From assembly GCF_002846575.1 (NCBI RefSeq), contig NZ_PJND01000007.1, forward strand, positions 372,001 through 436,000: DNA of 64,000 bases, given 5' to 3'. Made by a program: the position numbers and the translations under genes. Shown piece after piece: positions 1-9,012 of the stretch. Source of the DNA: Flavobacterium lindanitolerans. Its GTDB lineage: Bacteria > Bacteroidota > Bacteroidia > Flavobacteriales > Flavobacteriaceae. How positions within the stretch are numbered: position 1 is the first letter of the stretch; each line of letters opens with the position of its first letter. Under the pieces are notes generated by a model. The model was not told where the DNA came from, did not search any database, and was given only the letters and a program-made list of their open reading frames with translations.

Positions 1-252
1 GAAGCTTCTAATATTATTGAAGGAGAAAAGGTTTCTATCGTCAATATCAATAATGGCGCCCGATTAGAAACTTATGCCATTAAAGGAAACAGAAACAGCG
101 GCGAAATCACCCTAAATGGCCCTGCGGCAAGAATGGTACAAAAAGGCGACATCATCATCATTATTTCTTACGGAATTTTAGATTTTGAGGAAGCAAAAAC
201 CTTTAAACCGACACTGGTTTTTCCTAACGAAAAGGACAACTCCTTAACTTAG
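1..252 (+). CDS. panD: Aspartate 1-decarboxylase, C-terminal part (start outside window)
   Basis: Frame 1 is open from the first base to the TAG at 250-252 and encodes 83 residues. They match the C-terminal two thirds of PanD: an [15 protein letters not shown] stretch, then [13 protein letters not shown] and the strand run ending [15 protein letters not shown]. PanD is the cytoplasmic pyruvoyl enzyme that decarboxylates L-aspartate to beta-alanine for pantothenate and coenzyme A. The self-cleavage site (Gly-Ser near residue 25) and the start codon lie upstream of the window, so maturation cannot be judged. The following membrane-protein gene starts 7 bases after the stop, which suggests co-transcription. 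Family assignment is by recognition of conserved motifs. Confidence 0.93.
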   Translation, partial: EASNIIEGEKVSIVNINNGARLETYAIKGNRNSGEITLNGPAARMVQKGDIIIIISYGILDFEEAKTFKPTLVFPNEKDNSLT

Positions 253-259
253 AAAACTT

Positions 260-1222
260 TTGAGAAAAAAAATCAGCAAAACATTATCCATACTTCTCCC
301 AATTTTATTGGGAGTTTTTTTGACTATATATACCTATAATTCGTTTACTCCTGAACAACTGGAAGAAATGAAAAGCTATTTCAGGAATGCTGATTACACT
401 TATATTTTTATTGCCTTAATTTTCGGATTCATCAGCCACGCAGCAAGAGCCTACAGATGGAAATTCATGCTGGAACACATGGGATACCATTCTCCGTTTA
501 AAAATAACTTCATGGCTGTCTGGGTTGCTTATTTTATGAATATGACAATCCCGAGGTCCGGAGAAGTTTCAAGGGCTCTTGTTTTGAAAAAATATGAAGA
601 TATTCCTTTTGACAAGGCATTTGGCAGTATTATTGCCGAAAGGGTTATCGATTTTATAATTCTTTTGCTGTTTATTGCAACAGCCGTCCTGTTGCAGTTT
701 GACATATTAAAGACTTTCCTTCTGAACACCATTCCGGTAGAAAAATTATTAGTTTACGGAATTGTCGCCTTTGTAGTTTTCCTTTCAGCCATCCTTCTTT
801 TTATCTATTCAAAATCAAAATGGATTCTGATGATTAAAGGAAAAATTTCCGGATTAACAGAAGGGCTTTTCAGCGTATGGAAAATGGAAAAAAAATGGCC
901 TTTCTTGTTCTATACTGCCATTATATGGCTGGCCTACGTTTTGACTTTTTACACGGCCATTTTTGCTTTGGAAGAAACAAGTGGTATTAGCTTTGGTGTG
1001 GTCGTAACAGCTTTCGTAATAGGAAGTCTGGCTATTTCATTTTCAAACGGCGGGTTTGGTGTTTTTCCGGTACTAATTGCCGGTATTTTAGCCTTATATG
1101 GCGTACCAAAAGAGGCCGGAACTGCTTTTGGCTGGATTATATGGACTTCACAAACCGTTCAGATAATTATTTTAGGAGGGCTTTCTTTTTTGCTTTTGCC
1201 TATTCTGAATAGGAAAAAATAA
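260..1222 (+). CDS. UPF0104 / lysylphosphatidylglycerol synthase-type flippase-like membrane protein
   Basis: A 320-residue polytopic inner-membrane protein with about eight hydrophobic segments. It carries the UPF0104 (YbhN/AglD, PF03706) signature: an RAYRW motif after the second helix, then PRSGEVSRAL and a conserved ERVIDF around residues 95-135. In MprF the same fold is the lipid flippase half, but this protein has no synthase domain, so its substrate is unknown. The start is TTG at 260; the next Met comes after the first membrane helix, so the TTG start is well supported. It follows panD by 7 bases. Confidence 0.85.
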   Translation: MRKKISKTLSILLPILLGVFLTIYTYNSFTPEQLEEMKSYFRNADYTYIFIALIFGFISHAARAYRWKFMLEHMGYHSPFKNNFMAVWVAYFMNMTIPRSGEVSRALVLKKYEDIPFDKAFGSIIAERVIDFIILLLFIATAVLLQFDILKTFLLNTIPVEKLLVYGIVAFVVFLSAILLFIYSKSKWILMIKGKISGLTEGLFSVWKMEKKWPFLFYTAIIWLAYVLTFYTAIFALEETSGISFGVVVTAFVIGSLAISFSNGGFGVFPVLIAGILALYGVPKEAGTAFGWIIWTSQTVQIIILGGLSFLLLPILNRKK

Positions 1223-1289
1223 ATTACTATCTTGCTTTCCTATTAGAGGCTCTTCCGTCTCAACTAACGAAACCCTAAAACTCTTACGA

Positions 1290-2432
1290 ATGAAGAATTT
1301 CATTACCACTGCTTTTTGTATTTTTTCTTTTAGCCTGTTTGCCCAAAAAAGCATTGAAGAAGTAAAATCAGAAAAACTCAACGGTACACGTCAGATTACT
1401 ATTTCACTTCCTCCAGCCTATGAAAAAGAACCGGATAGAAAATTTCCACTTGTGATTCTTTTGGATGGCGAATATCTTTTTGACGCTTTTAACGGTACTT
1501 TATCCTACTCTAATTATTGGGACGACCTGCCGCCTGTCATAATGGTTGGTATCAGCCAGAATAAAAAAGGAGAACGGTTTGTTGACAGCCAGTTCGACAA
1601 AGAAAGCGGACTTCCGGAAGAAGGCGGTTCCCGTTTCTATGAGTTCATAGGTTCTGAACTGATTCCTGCTCTGGAGAAAAAATACCGAATCGCCCCGTTT
1701 AGAGTTATTGCAGGACATGATACTACTGCCGGTTTTTTAAACTTTTACCTTTATAAAGACCAACCGCTGTTTAACGCCTATATTTCCCTTAGCCCGGAAT
1801 TTGCTCCTGAAATGGAAACCAGAATTGCAGAAAGACTGGCCTTTTTCAAACAGCCTATTTTTTATTATCTGGCTACTGCCGATGGTGATTTGAAAAAAAT
1901 GCAAAAAAGAATCAAAGACCTGGACGAAAACATAAAAAAAGTAGGCAATCCTAATCTTAACTACCGTTTTGACGAGTTCAAGAACGCAACACACTATTCG
2001 CTGGTGCCTTATGCTATTCCGAATGCCCTGTACCAGATTTTCTCGGCATACCAGCCTATTTCTACTACAGAATTTCAGGAAAAAATTGCAACACTTCCTG
2101 GCGGCTATGTAGATTATCTGGCAAACAAATATGAAATTATTGAAAAATCATTAGGAATAAAAATGCCTATCCGCGTCAATGATTTTAAAGCGATTGAAGC
2201 TGCCATCTTAAAAAACAAGGCTTATGCCGAATTTGAAAAATTATCCGGACTTGCCAAAAAGAGCTATCCAAAATCCATGCTGGCAGATTATGAACTGGGA
2301 ATGATGTATGAACATACGGGAGATTTCAAAAAGGCATTCAAATCGTATCAAAATGCCTATACTAAAAATGAAATTGGCGACCTAACCAAAGATATGATGC
2401 TTGAAAAAGTAGACGAAATGAAGAGCAAATAA
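1290..2432 (+). CDS. Secreted alpha/beta-hydrolase-fold (putative esterase family) protein, nucleophile replaced
   Basis: 380 residues. A signal peptide (MKNFITTAFCIFSFSLFAQ) predicts export to the periplasm. Residues about 30-250 resemble the esterase D / enterochelin esterase family (PF00756): LVILLDGEYLFDAF near the N-terminus, then RVIAGHD at the nucleophile elbow, then an ISLSPEF strand. The C-terminal 130 residues end in a TPR-like helix pair (ADYELGMMYEHTGDFKKAF). The family elbow is normally GxSxGG with a catalytic Ser; here it reads GHDTTAG with Asp144 in the Ser position, so ordinary serine-esterase activity is doubtful. The gene lies 4 bases before radA, so the two are probably co-transcribed, but no functional link to RadA is evident. 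Confidence 0.75.
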   Translation: MKNFITTAFCIFSFSLFAQKSIEEVKSEKLNGTRQITISLPPAYEKEPDRKFPLVILLDGEYLFDAFNGTLSYSNYWDDLPPVIMVGISQNKKGERFVDSQFDKESGLPEEGGSRFYEFIGSELIPALEKKYRIAPFRVIAGHDTTAGFLNFYLYKDQPLFNAYISLSPEFAPEMETRIAERLAFFKQPIFYYLATADGDLKKMQKRIKDLDENIKKVGNPNLNYRFDEFKNATHYSLVPYAIPNALYQIFSAYQPISTTEFQEKIATLPGGYVDYLANKYEIIEKSLGIKMPIRVNDFKAIEAAILKNKAYAEFEKLSGLAKKSYPKSMLADYELGMMYEHTGDFKKAFKSYQNAYTKNEIGDLTKDMMLEKVDEMKSK

Positions 2433-2436
2433 TTCT

Positions 2437-3801
2437 ATGTCAAAAATAAAAACGACTTTTTTCTGCCAAAACTGCGGTGCCCAATATTCTAAATGGCAGG
2501 GCCAATGCAATTCCTGTAAGGAATGGAATACTATTGCCGAAGAAATAATACAGAAAGAAGACAAAAAGGATTGGAGAAGTGCCGTTTCACCGGATTCAAA
2601 AAGAGTTTCAAAACCTCTGCTAATCCATGAAATTGACAGTGCCGAAGAAATACGACTTGACACCAGAGACGGCGAACTAAACCGCGTTCTGGGCGGTGGA
2701 ATTGTTCCAGGGTCGCTGATTCTTTTAGGTGGCGAACCCGGAATAGGGAAAAGTACGCTGTTGTTGCAAATTTCTCTAAAACTGCCTTACAAAACCTTAT
2801 ACGTTTCCGGAGAAGAAAGCCAGAAGCAGATAAAAATGCGGGCAGAAAGGATTAATCCTTTAAATGACAACTGCTATATCCTTACCGAAACAAAAACGCA
2901 GAATATTTTCAAACAGATTGAAGCCATTGAACCGGAAATCGTAATCATCGATTCCATACAAACGCTTCATACAGATTATATCGAATCTTCTGCAGGAAGC
3001 ATTTCACAAATTCGCGAGACTACGGCAGAACTGATAAAGTTTGCCAAAGAATCAAATGTTCCGGTTATTCTGATTGGACACATTACAAAAGACGGAAATA
3101 TTGCCGGTCCAAAAATCCTGGAGCACATGGTGGATACCGTCCTGCAGTTTGAAGGCGACAGGAATCATATTTACAGAATATTGCGTTCACTCAAAAACCG
3201 TTTTGGCTCAACCGCCGAATTGGGAATCTATGAAATGCAAGGCACCGGATTGAGAGAAGTCTCGAATCCGTCCGAAATTTTAATTTCTCACAAAGAAGAA
3301 GAACTTTCCGGAACCGCAATTGCAACCACGCTGGAGGGAATGCGTCCTTTAATGATAGAAATTCAGGCATTGGTAAGCACTGCAGTTTATGGAACACCGC
3401 AGCGCAGTACTACAGGATATAATGCCAAACGACTCAACATGATTTTGGCCGTACTTGAAAAAAGGGCCGGATTCCGACTCGGTGCCAAAGATGTTTTTTT
3501 GAATGTCACCGGTGGCATTTCCGTAGACGACCCGGCTATTGACCTGGCCGTTGTAGCTTCCATACTTTCCTCTAACGAAGACATTCCTGTTGGAAAAGAT
3601 TTTTGTTTTGCAGGCGAAGTGGGCCTTTCTGGTGAAATACGTCCCGTCAATCGCGTAGACCAAAGAATTCAGGAGGCTGAAAAACTAGGATTTTCAACCA
3701 TATTTGTTTCAAAATACAATAAAATCACCCTTAAAAATACTTTTATAAAAATCCGTCTCGTTTCAAAAATTGAAGATGTCGTAAGCGAATTGTTTGGATA
3801 A
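2437..3801 (+). CDS. radA: DNA repair protein RadA (Sms)
   Basis: 454 residues, the usual RadA length. An N-terminal C4 zinc finger uses Cys10, Cys13, Cys24 and Cys27. A RecA-like ATPase core follows, with Walker A GGEPGIGKST near residues 98-107 and Walker B-like IVIIDSIQT. The RadA-specific KNRFG motif is at about residue 253, and a Lon-protease-like C-terminal domain covers about 290-454. RadA is a cytoplasmic branch-migration helicase acting in homologous recombination and repair of stalled forks. The Lon-like domain in this family is structural, not proteolytic. The gene starts 4 bases after the esterase-fold gene. The assignment is secure. Confidence 0.97.
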   Translation: MSKIKTTFFCQNCGAQYSKWQGQCNSCKEWNTIAEEIIQKEDKKDWRSAVSPDSKRVSKPLLIHEIDSAEEIRLDTRDGELNRVLGGGIVPGSLILLGGEPGIGKSTLLLQISLKLPYKTLYVSGEESQKQIKMRAERINPLNDNCYILTETKTQNIFKQIEAIEPEIVIIDSIQTLHTDYIESSAGSISQIRETTAELIKFAKESNVPVILIGHITKDGNIAGPKILEHMVDTVLQFEGDRNHIYRILRSLKNRFGSTAELGIYEMQGTGLREVSNPSEILISHKEEELSGTAIATTLEGMRPLMIEIQALVSTAVYGTPQRSTTGYNAKRLNMILAVLEKRAGFRLGAKDVFLNVTGGISVDDPAIDLAVVASILSSNEDIPVGKDFCFAGEVGLSGEIRPVNRVDQRIQEAEKLGFSTIFVSKYNKITLKNTFIKIRLVSKIEDVVSELFG

Positions 3802-3854
3802 CAACAAAATGTTATCATTTTTTATATATCTTTAAAAGATATAATCCGAAACTT

Positions 3855-6146
3855 ATGAGCGACAATCAAGACAGAATCAACCTGCTTCATCAGAAACTGG
3901 ATTTTCTAATCAAAAGACAGGACAGCTTTCAAAAGGAAATTTCAGATCTGAAAAAAGAAATAGAATTACTACAGCCGGAAACTTTTTCTGCTCCTAAAGT
4001 CGAAAGAGTTTCCTATACAGAGGAAAAACCAATTCCTGAAAAGCCAAAAGTACAGCAGGATATCCGTGTTGCTCCAAAACCTATTGCCGCAAGACCGGAG
4101 CCAAAAATCAAAAAACCATCCAACTGGGAAAAATTTATTGGCGAGAATCTGATTAATAAAATCGGGGTTCTTGTGCTAATAATTGGAGTTGGAATTGGTG
4201 CCAAATATGCCATCGACAACGAATTGATAAGTCCACTGACCCGAATCATTTTGGGTTACCTCATGGGACTTGGATTATTGGGCTTTGCCCTGAAATTAAA
4301 AAAGAAATTTGAAAACTTTAGCGCTGTCTTGCTAAGCGGCTCTATGGCAATCATGTATTTTATTACGTTTCTTGCTTATAGTTTATATGGCTTAATGCCC
4401 CAATCGCTGGCTTTCATAGTCATGGTAATCTTTACCATTTTCACTGTCTTTGCGGCCCTGAAATACGACCAGCAGGTCATTGCAATTATTGGACTAGTGG
4501 GTGCCTATTCCGTACCATTTTTATTAAGTGACGGTTCCGGAAAGGTATTGGTTCTGTTTTCGTACATGACGCTAATCAACATCGGAATACTGATTATAGC
4601 TTTCAAAAAATATTGGCGATTGCTTAACCTGACTTCCTTTTTTGCCACCTGGCTGATTTTTGCAAGCTGGTATTTTTCGAGCTTCTATGTCAGTTTGCAC
4701 TTCAATATCGGGATGACTTTCCTGTTCATTTTCTTTGCTATTTTCTATACCGCATTTTTATCTTACAAACTGATAAAAAAAGAAATCTACGAAGCAAAAG
4801 ACATCTTTTCTGTTCTTTCAAACTCTTTTATATTCTACGGTATCGGTATTGCAATCTTAAATGAACATCCGGTTGCCACAAATTATTTGGGAGTATTTAC
4901 ACTTCTGAATGCCATCATCCATTTTGGCGTGAGTACGCTTATCTATAAGAAAAAATTAGGCGACAAAAGCCTCTTTTATTTGATATTGGGTCTGGTCTTG
5001 ACATTCATTACCATTGCAGTTCCAATCCAGTTAAACGGACAGTGGGTCACCCTGGCCTGGGCATTTCAGGCAACCTTACTCTTCTGGCTCGGGAGAAGTA
5101 AAAAAGTACCACTTTACGAAAAACTCTCTTATGTGGTAATGGTTCTGGCTTTTTTCAGCCTCATAGAAGATTGGTGGAATTACAGGAATGCAACGCCTGT
5201 GTTCAATGCGGACTTCCTGAACTCCCTTTTATTTGTTGTAGCATTTGGATTTATCTTCTACTTCCAAAGAAAATTCAGAGAAGAAGAAAATACCAAACTA
5301 AAGTTTGATGTATTGCTCATGAATTATTTTGTGCCTGGAGTCTTCCTGTTTGTGCTGTATAAGGCAATTCAAATGGAAATCAGCAACTACTGGGAGTTGC
5401 AATACCTGACTTCAAAAGCAGACACAAGTGGAAATGGCTATGCGGAGAGATATACGCTCTATAATGAGAAATTCATGGATTATAAAACTGTCTGGGTCTT
5501 AAATTTCACGCTTTTATACCTTTCAGCTATTTTCTTTGCAATTGAAAAGAAAATCAAAAATACAGCTTTAGAAATCACAGCATTGGTGATTTCGGGCCTT
5601 ACATTATTCCTTTTTATTTCCACAGGACTATTCGCTCAGGCGAGTCTGATACATAGTTATATGAATCCGGCAGACTACGCCTCCACAGGATTTTTTGGCG
5701 TAATCGCCCATTATATTTCGTTATTGGTTCTGGCAATTTTTGTCTACCGAATCTACATCTATTTTATAAACAGGCAGGAAAAAAACAGGATGCTTTTCGA
5801 CATCTTCTTTTCTATTTTAGTAATCTGGATTTTAAGTGCCGAAATGCTAATCTGGCTAAATGCTTTCAATATATACGAAAACAACAAACTTGGATTGAGC
5901 ATTTTGTGGGGAAGCTATTCACTGATTCTTATCAGCTACGGAATCTGGAAAAGTAAAAAGCACCTTCGGATTCTGGCCATCGTCCTTTTTGGAATTACAT
6001 TATTAAAATTGTTCTTCTATGACATCGTACATCTAAATACTATCCGAAAAACAATTGTTTTTGTATCGCTTGGTATTCTGCTTCTGATTATTTCGTTTTT
6101 ATATAACAAATACAAACATCTGATTCTCGATGATGACAAAAAATAA
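3855..6146 (+). CDS. DUF2339 family multi-spanning membrane protein
   Basis: 763 residues. The first 45 residues form a predicted coiled coil (heptad-like LLHQKLDFLIKRQDSF), followed by a Pro/Lys-rich linker to about residue 85. A conserved block with NWEKFIGENLINKIG leads into roughly twenty membrane helices up to the C-terminus. This layout is typical of DUF2339 (PF10101) proteins, whose function is unknown. The stop overlaps the start of the following DUF3999 gene by 17 bases, so the two are translationally coupled. The same pair is found together in many Gram-negative genomes, which suggests one membrane complex. The ATG at 3855 lies just after a 19-bp near-palindrome (3825-3843). Confidence 0.85.
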   Translation: MSDNQDRINLLHQKLDFLIKRQDSFQKEISDLKKEIELLQPETFSAPKVERVSYTEEKPIPEKPKVQQDIRVAPKPIAARPEPKIKKPSNWEKFIGENLINKIGVLVLIIGVGIGAKYAIDNELISPLTRIILGYLMGLGLLGFALKLKKKFENFSAVLLSGSMAIMYFITFLAYSLYGLMPQSLAFIVMVIFTIFTVFAALKYDQQVIAIIGLVGAYSVPFLLSDGSGKVLVLFSYMTLINIGILIIAFKKYWRLLNLTSFFATWLIFASWYFSSFYVSLHFNIGMTFLFIFFAIFYTAFLSYKLIKKEIYEAKDIFSVLSNSFIFYGIGIAILNEHPVATNYLGVFTLLNAIIHFGVSTLIYKKKLGDKSLFYLILGLVLTFITIAVPIQLNGQWVTLAWAFQATLLFWLGRSKKVPLYEKLSYVVMVLAFFSLIEDWWNYRNATPVFNADFLNSLLFVVAFGFIFYFQRKFREEENTKLKFDVLLMNYFVPGVFLFVLYKAIQMEISNYWELQYLTSKADTSGNGYAERYTLYNEKFMDYKTVWVLNFTLLYLSAIFFAIEKKIKNTALEITALVISGLTLFLFISTGLFAQASLIHSYMNPADYASTGFFGVIAHYISLLVLAIFVYRIYIYFINRQEKNRMLFDIFFSILVIWILSAEMLIWLNAFNIYENNKLGLSILWGSYSLILISYGIWKSKKHLRILAIVLFGITLLKLFFYDIVHLNTIRKTIVFVSLGILLLIISFLYNKYKHLILDDDKK

Positions 6147-7347
6147 AATAGGATTGGTCCTGATGCTTTTTTTATGCCTGAAATCTTTCTCGCAAACAGA
6201 AGATTTTCAGTACAGGAGAACACTTGAAAATGTTTCGGAAACCTGGCATAAAATCATACTGCCGGAAGATTCTTTTGATAAATTCAATCCTGATTTTTCT
6301 GACGTGAGAATCTTCGGAAATAATAAAACGGAAACACCTTATATTTTAAAAACAGCATCAGACAGAATTTCTGAAACTGCAATTCAATTTAAAACAATCA
6401 ATGTTTCCAATAAAAACGCTGACTATTTCTATACATTTGAACTATTACAGGCCAAAGAAATCAACCAGATTAAACTGGGTTTTGAACAGGAAAATTTTGA
6501 CTGGAAATTAGATTTGGAAGCAAGCAACAACCAAACGGAATGGTTTTTAATCCAAAAAGATTACCGTATTCTATCCATAAAAAACAGCCAGACCGATTAT
6601 AAATTCACCCAAGTTGATTTTCCGAATTCAAAATATAAATTCTACCGAATAAAAATAAAAGCTTCGGAACAGCCAAAACTAACCGAAGCAAAAATCTGGG
6701 AACAACAAAAAGAAGAAGGCAGCTTTAAAACTGCTACTATCAAAACCCTGAAAAAAACCATAGATGTAAAGAAAAAAACGTCTGTAATTGAAGTAGAATT
6801 AGCCCATAAAGTTCCTGTTTCGTCAATAAAAATCAACATAGGAACCACTTTTGACTATTACAGACCGGTCACAATTGAAATTTTACGCGACAGTGTAAAA
6901 ATCGAGGATAAATGGCATTACAATTACGGCATCCTTACGCAAGGAACATTGAGTTCATTAGAGAAAAAAGGATTTTCTACAGACAACACACTTGCAAAAA
7001 AACTAAGAATCACGATAGAAAATAATAACAACCAACCCTTAGATATTCAAGGAGTCGAAGTTAAAAACGCTATTTATTTCCTGATTGCCCGTTTTACGGA
7101 AAAAGGAAATTACAGCTTGTTTTACGGGAATAAAAAAGCGGAAAAGCCGCAATATGATATTGAAAATTTTGAAGAAAACATTCCAAAAAATCCATCTGTA
7201 ATTACAGTTTCAAAAGAAGAACGAAATCCGGAATTTAAAACCGAAACAAAATCTCCCTTATTTGAAAATAAAATCTGGCTTTGGGTCTTGATGGGAATTA
7301 TTATTGTGGCCCTGGCGTTTTATTCTCTTAAAATGCTCCGGGAATAA
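6130..7347 (+). CDS. DUF3999-like exported protein with C-terminal membrane anchor
   Basis: 405 residues. It has a signal peptide (cleavage probably after the SFSQ near residue 21), a long beta-rich periplasmic region, and one C-terminal membrane helix (about residues 380-400, IWLWVLMGIIIVALAFY). The region with NQTEWFLIQKD and YRIKI resembles a discoidin/galactose-binding-like fold, as reported for DUF3999 proteins (PF13163). Function is unknown. The start ATG lies inside the 3' end of the DUF2339 gene (17-base overlap), which argues for co-translation and a joint role. The family call rests on context plus overall architecture, so it is less certain than that of the DUF2339 partner. Confidence 0.7.
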   Translation: MMTKNKIGLVLMLFLCLKSFSQTEDFQYRRTLENVSETWHKIILPEDSFDKFNPDFSDVRIFGNNKTETPYILKTASDRISETAIQFKTINVSNKNADYFYTFELLQAKEINQIKLGFEQENFDWKLDLEASNNQTEWFLIQKDYRILSIKNSQTDYKFTQVDFPNSKYKFYRIKIKASEQPKLTEAKIWEQQKEEGSFKTATIKTLKKTIDVKKKTSVIEVELAHKVPVSSIKINIGTTFDYYRPVTIEILRDSVKIEDKWHYNYGILTQGTLSSLEKKGFSTDNTLAKKLRITIENNNNQPLDIQGVEVKNAIYFLIARFTEKGNYSLFYGNKKAEKPQYDIENFEENIPKNPSVITVSKEERNPEFKTETKSPLFENKIWLWVLMGIIIVALAFYSLKMLRE

Positions 7348-7361
7348 TTATGTTAGTGGCA

Positions 7362-7381
7362 ATTTTACCGAACCAACCGTA
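7362..7381. repeat. 20-bp direct repeat, copy 1 (left flank of two-gene cassette)
   Basis: Core ATTTTACCGAACCAACCGTA, identical to 8756-8775 on the same strand. It begins 14 bases after the stop codon of the DUF3999-like gene. The two copies bracket about 1.4 kb holding two unknown small genes. Confidence 0.8.
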
Positions 7382-7563
7382 AACACAAGACAACCAATAA
7401 CATTAAACAACTGTTGCAACATAAATGACACGAATTTTTAAACCCTTCATGAGTGTTTTAAATTCCAATATTGCTTGGCAACCTTAAACTTGATTGACAA
7501 AAGAAAACTTTCTTTAACACAAAAATTTTCATCAAAAAAGAAGATTTAGACACAAATACTTGT

Positions 7564-8010
7564 ATGAAAGAACTATTAGATAAGGTTTTAAAAAATCCCA
7601 AAAACTACACTTTAATAAAATTTTTAAAACTTAAGATTGAAGATAATTTAATTCAATCTTTTAAAACATGGGCAGATTCCTATTCAGTTTATAACGAAGG
7701 TGGCTGTATTTTATTTGAAGATTATGGAACCTTTATTCCTGAGGAAAATAAGTTTACATTAAGTGGTTATAGCCTTATGTTAAACACTAATACAGCAGAA
7801 ATTTTTGCAATTAATATAGGGCGATTTTCCATTTTTTTTAAATGCAATTTTATTAAATCAGGCATAGAAGACACACCCGATTTAAAGAAAGGATATACTT
7901 TTGACTGTATAACAGATATAAGCGAACTGGGCGACAATTGGTGTTTTATGGACGAATTTGATAACCCAAAAGATGAATTAAAATGGAGTTTTGAACTCAC
8001 AAAAGAATAA
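7564..8010 (+). CDS. Unknown small protein (possible immunity-like)
   Basis: 148 residues, cytoplasmic, no signal peptide or membrane helix; acidic and rich in aromatic residues (a GGCILFEDYGTF stretch, a WADSY motif, and a C-terminal LKWSFELTKE). I do not recognise the family. Small acidic single-domain proteins in pairs like this are often immunity or orphan accessory proteins, but nothing in the sequence proves it. Codon use is more AT-rich than in the genes on either side. It lies 21 bases before the next unknown gene, and the pair is bracketed by a 20-bp direct repeat. The ATG at 7564 is the first in frame and no rival start is evident. Confidence 0.6.
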   Translation: MKELLDKVLKNPKNYTLIKFLKLKIEDNLIQSFKTWADSYSVYNEGGCILFEDYGTFIPEENKFTLSGYSLMLNTNTAEIFAINIGRFSIFFKCNFIKSGIEDTPDLKKGYTFDCITDISELGDNWCFMDEFDNPKDELKWSFELTKE

Positions 8011-8031
8011 CTATAACTAACATCTTTACTT

Positions 8032-8487
8032 ATGGGATATACTTTACAAGCATTTATAACAAAAAAATCTAATCATAAAAATTTGATAGATTTTTACACA
8101 AATGCAACTATAGTGGATATTGGTCAGGAATTGTGCTTAATTCCTTTTACAAAAGAATTATTTGATGAAATAAACAAACTGACAAAATCAAAGCCGATTG
8201 GAAAATTTGACTACCTGACTGAAAATATTGAAGTAGAATTATTAAAGCAGGTTGGTGACATTAAAATTGCCTATATTGAAGCAGATTATTTTGGTGGTGA
8301 AGGAGGACAAATAGCTTTAATTTGGGAAGAACAAAAAAGGATTTATTTGTCTGAATGGGGAGATTGGGAAATCAACAAAGTTTTAAAAGACTTTGGCGTA
8401 ATTAGAAAAGATGGAAAAGACGAGTTTGACACAGTTGGGCTTGGAGAAAATAGAAGCACGGAAGAATGGTTAAATGATAGTGAATAA
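8032..8487 (+). CDS. Unknown small protein, second gene of the repeat-flanked pair
   Basis: 151 residues beginning MGYTLQAFITKK. There is no signal peptide or membrane segment. Visible features are a glycine motif (DYFGGEGGQIALIWEE, residues about 83-98) and a tryptophan-rich stretch (LSEWGDWEINKVL) followed by an acidic tail. Small acidic proteins of this general look are often orphan immunity genes, but I cannot name the domain. It probably forms an operon with the preceding gene (21-base gap). Base composition is AT-rich like its partner and unlike the flanking core genes, consistent with horizontal acquisition of the pair. Confidence 0.6.
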   Translation: MGYTLQAFITKKSNHKNLIDFYTNATIVDIGQELCLIPFTKELFDEINKLTKSKPIGKFDYLTENIEVELLKQVGDIKIAYIEADYFGGEGGQIALIWEEQKRIYLSEWGDWEINKVLKDFGVIRKDGKDEFDTVGLGENRSTEEWLNDSE

Positions 8488-8755
8488 AAAAGTGAAATTT
8501 TAAACACAAACTAAATTATAGAAAATATTTATGACAATTAAGGATGAACTTCCTACAAAAAAGAGGACAAATTTCCTTCGCCTCTATGCTGTGACATTAA
8601 ATTTGTTAATAATTAAGTTGATTAAATTCTAATATTATTTTGTTTTTCAAACACTTATAGAATTTAATAAACTGTATCAAAACACAAAAATTGTTTTAGA
8701 CTAATTTTTACACTTTGGTTTTTTCCACTTTACCACTCTGAAAAGAGTTGTAAGT

Positions 8756-8775
8756 ATTTTACCGAACCAACCGTA
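8756..8775. repeat. 20-bp direct repeat, copy 2 (right flank of two-gene cassette)
   Basis: Exact copy of 7362-7381 (ATTTTACCGAACCAACCGTA). Sequence beyond the 20 bases is only weakly similar (both copies are followed by an ACAACCAA-like word). Confidence 0.8.
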
Positions 8776-8956
8776 CTACAACCAACATCGGTTTTGTAAA
8801 AGAAGGGCAAATAGAAGTAATTGAACATTTGTACTTCTCAACATTTGAGCTATATCTGGGCTGGCGTTTTTCAAAGCCCTGTCTTCGCCAAGCCATAAAT
8901 CAATGGTAACAACAGCACAATTGTATTGATAACTGTTAATTAGTCTTTAACTGACT

Positions 8957-8985
8957 TTTGGTTTTCTATTAATCCGCTATATTTG
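8957..8985 (+). promoter_or_regulatory. Predicted Bacteroidetes promoter for the transglycosylase gene
   Basis: A TATATTTG box (8978-8985) fits the Flavobacterium -7 consensus TAnnTTTG. A TTTG lies 17 bases upstream (8957-8960) as a -33 element. The start codon follows 27 bases after the box. Confidence 0.55.
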
Positions 8986-9012
8986 TTTTTTAAATAAACC
9001 AAGAAATCTTAA

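Larger units (their letters stand above)
8488..9012. other. 525-base non-coding spacer
   Basis: AT-rich and without a convincing ORF. It contains the right copy of the 20-bp repeat (8756-8775) and, near its end, a promoter for the transglycosylase gene (8957-8985). No terminator-like hairpin is seen directly after the unknown gene ending at 8487. Confidence 0.6.

Noticed and set aside
7362..8775. Insertion sequence or integron cassette
   Set aside because: No transposase or integrase is encoded, and the 20-bp repeat is not an inverted or attC-like structure; only the direct-repeat observation is kept.
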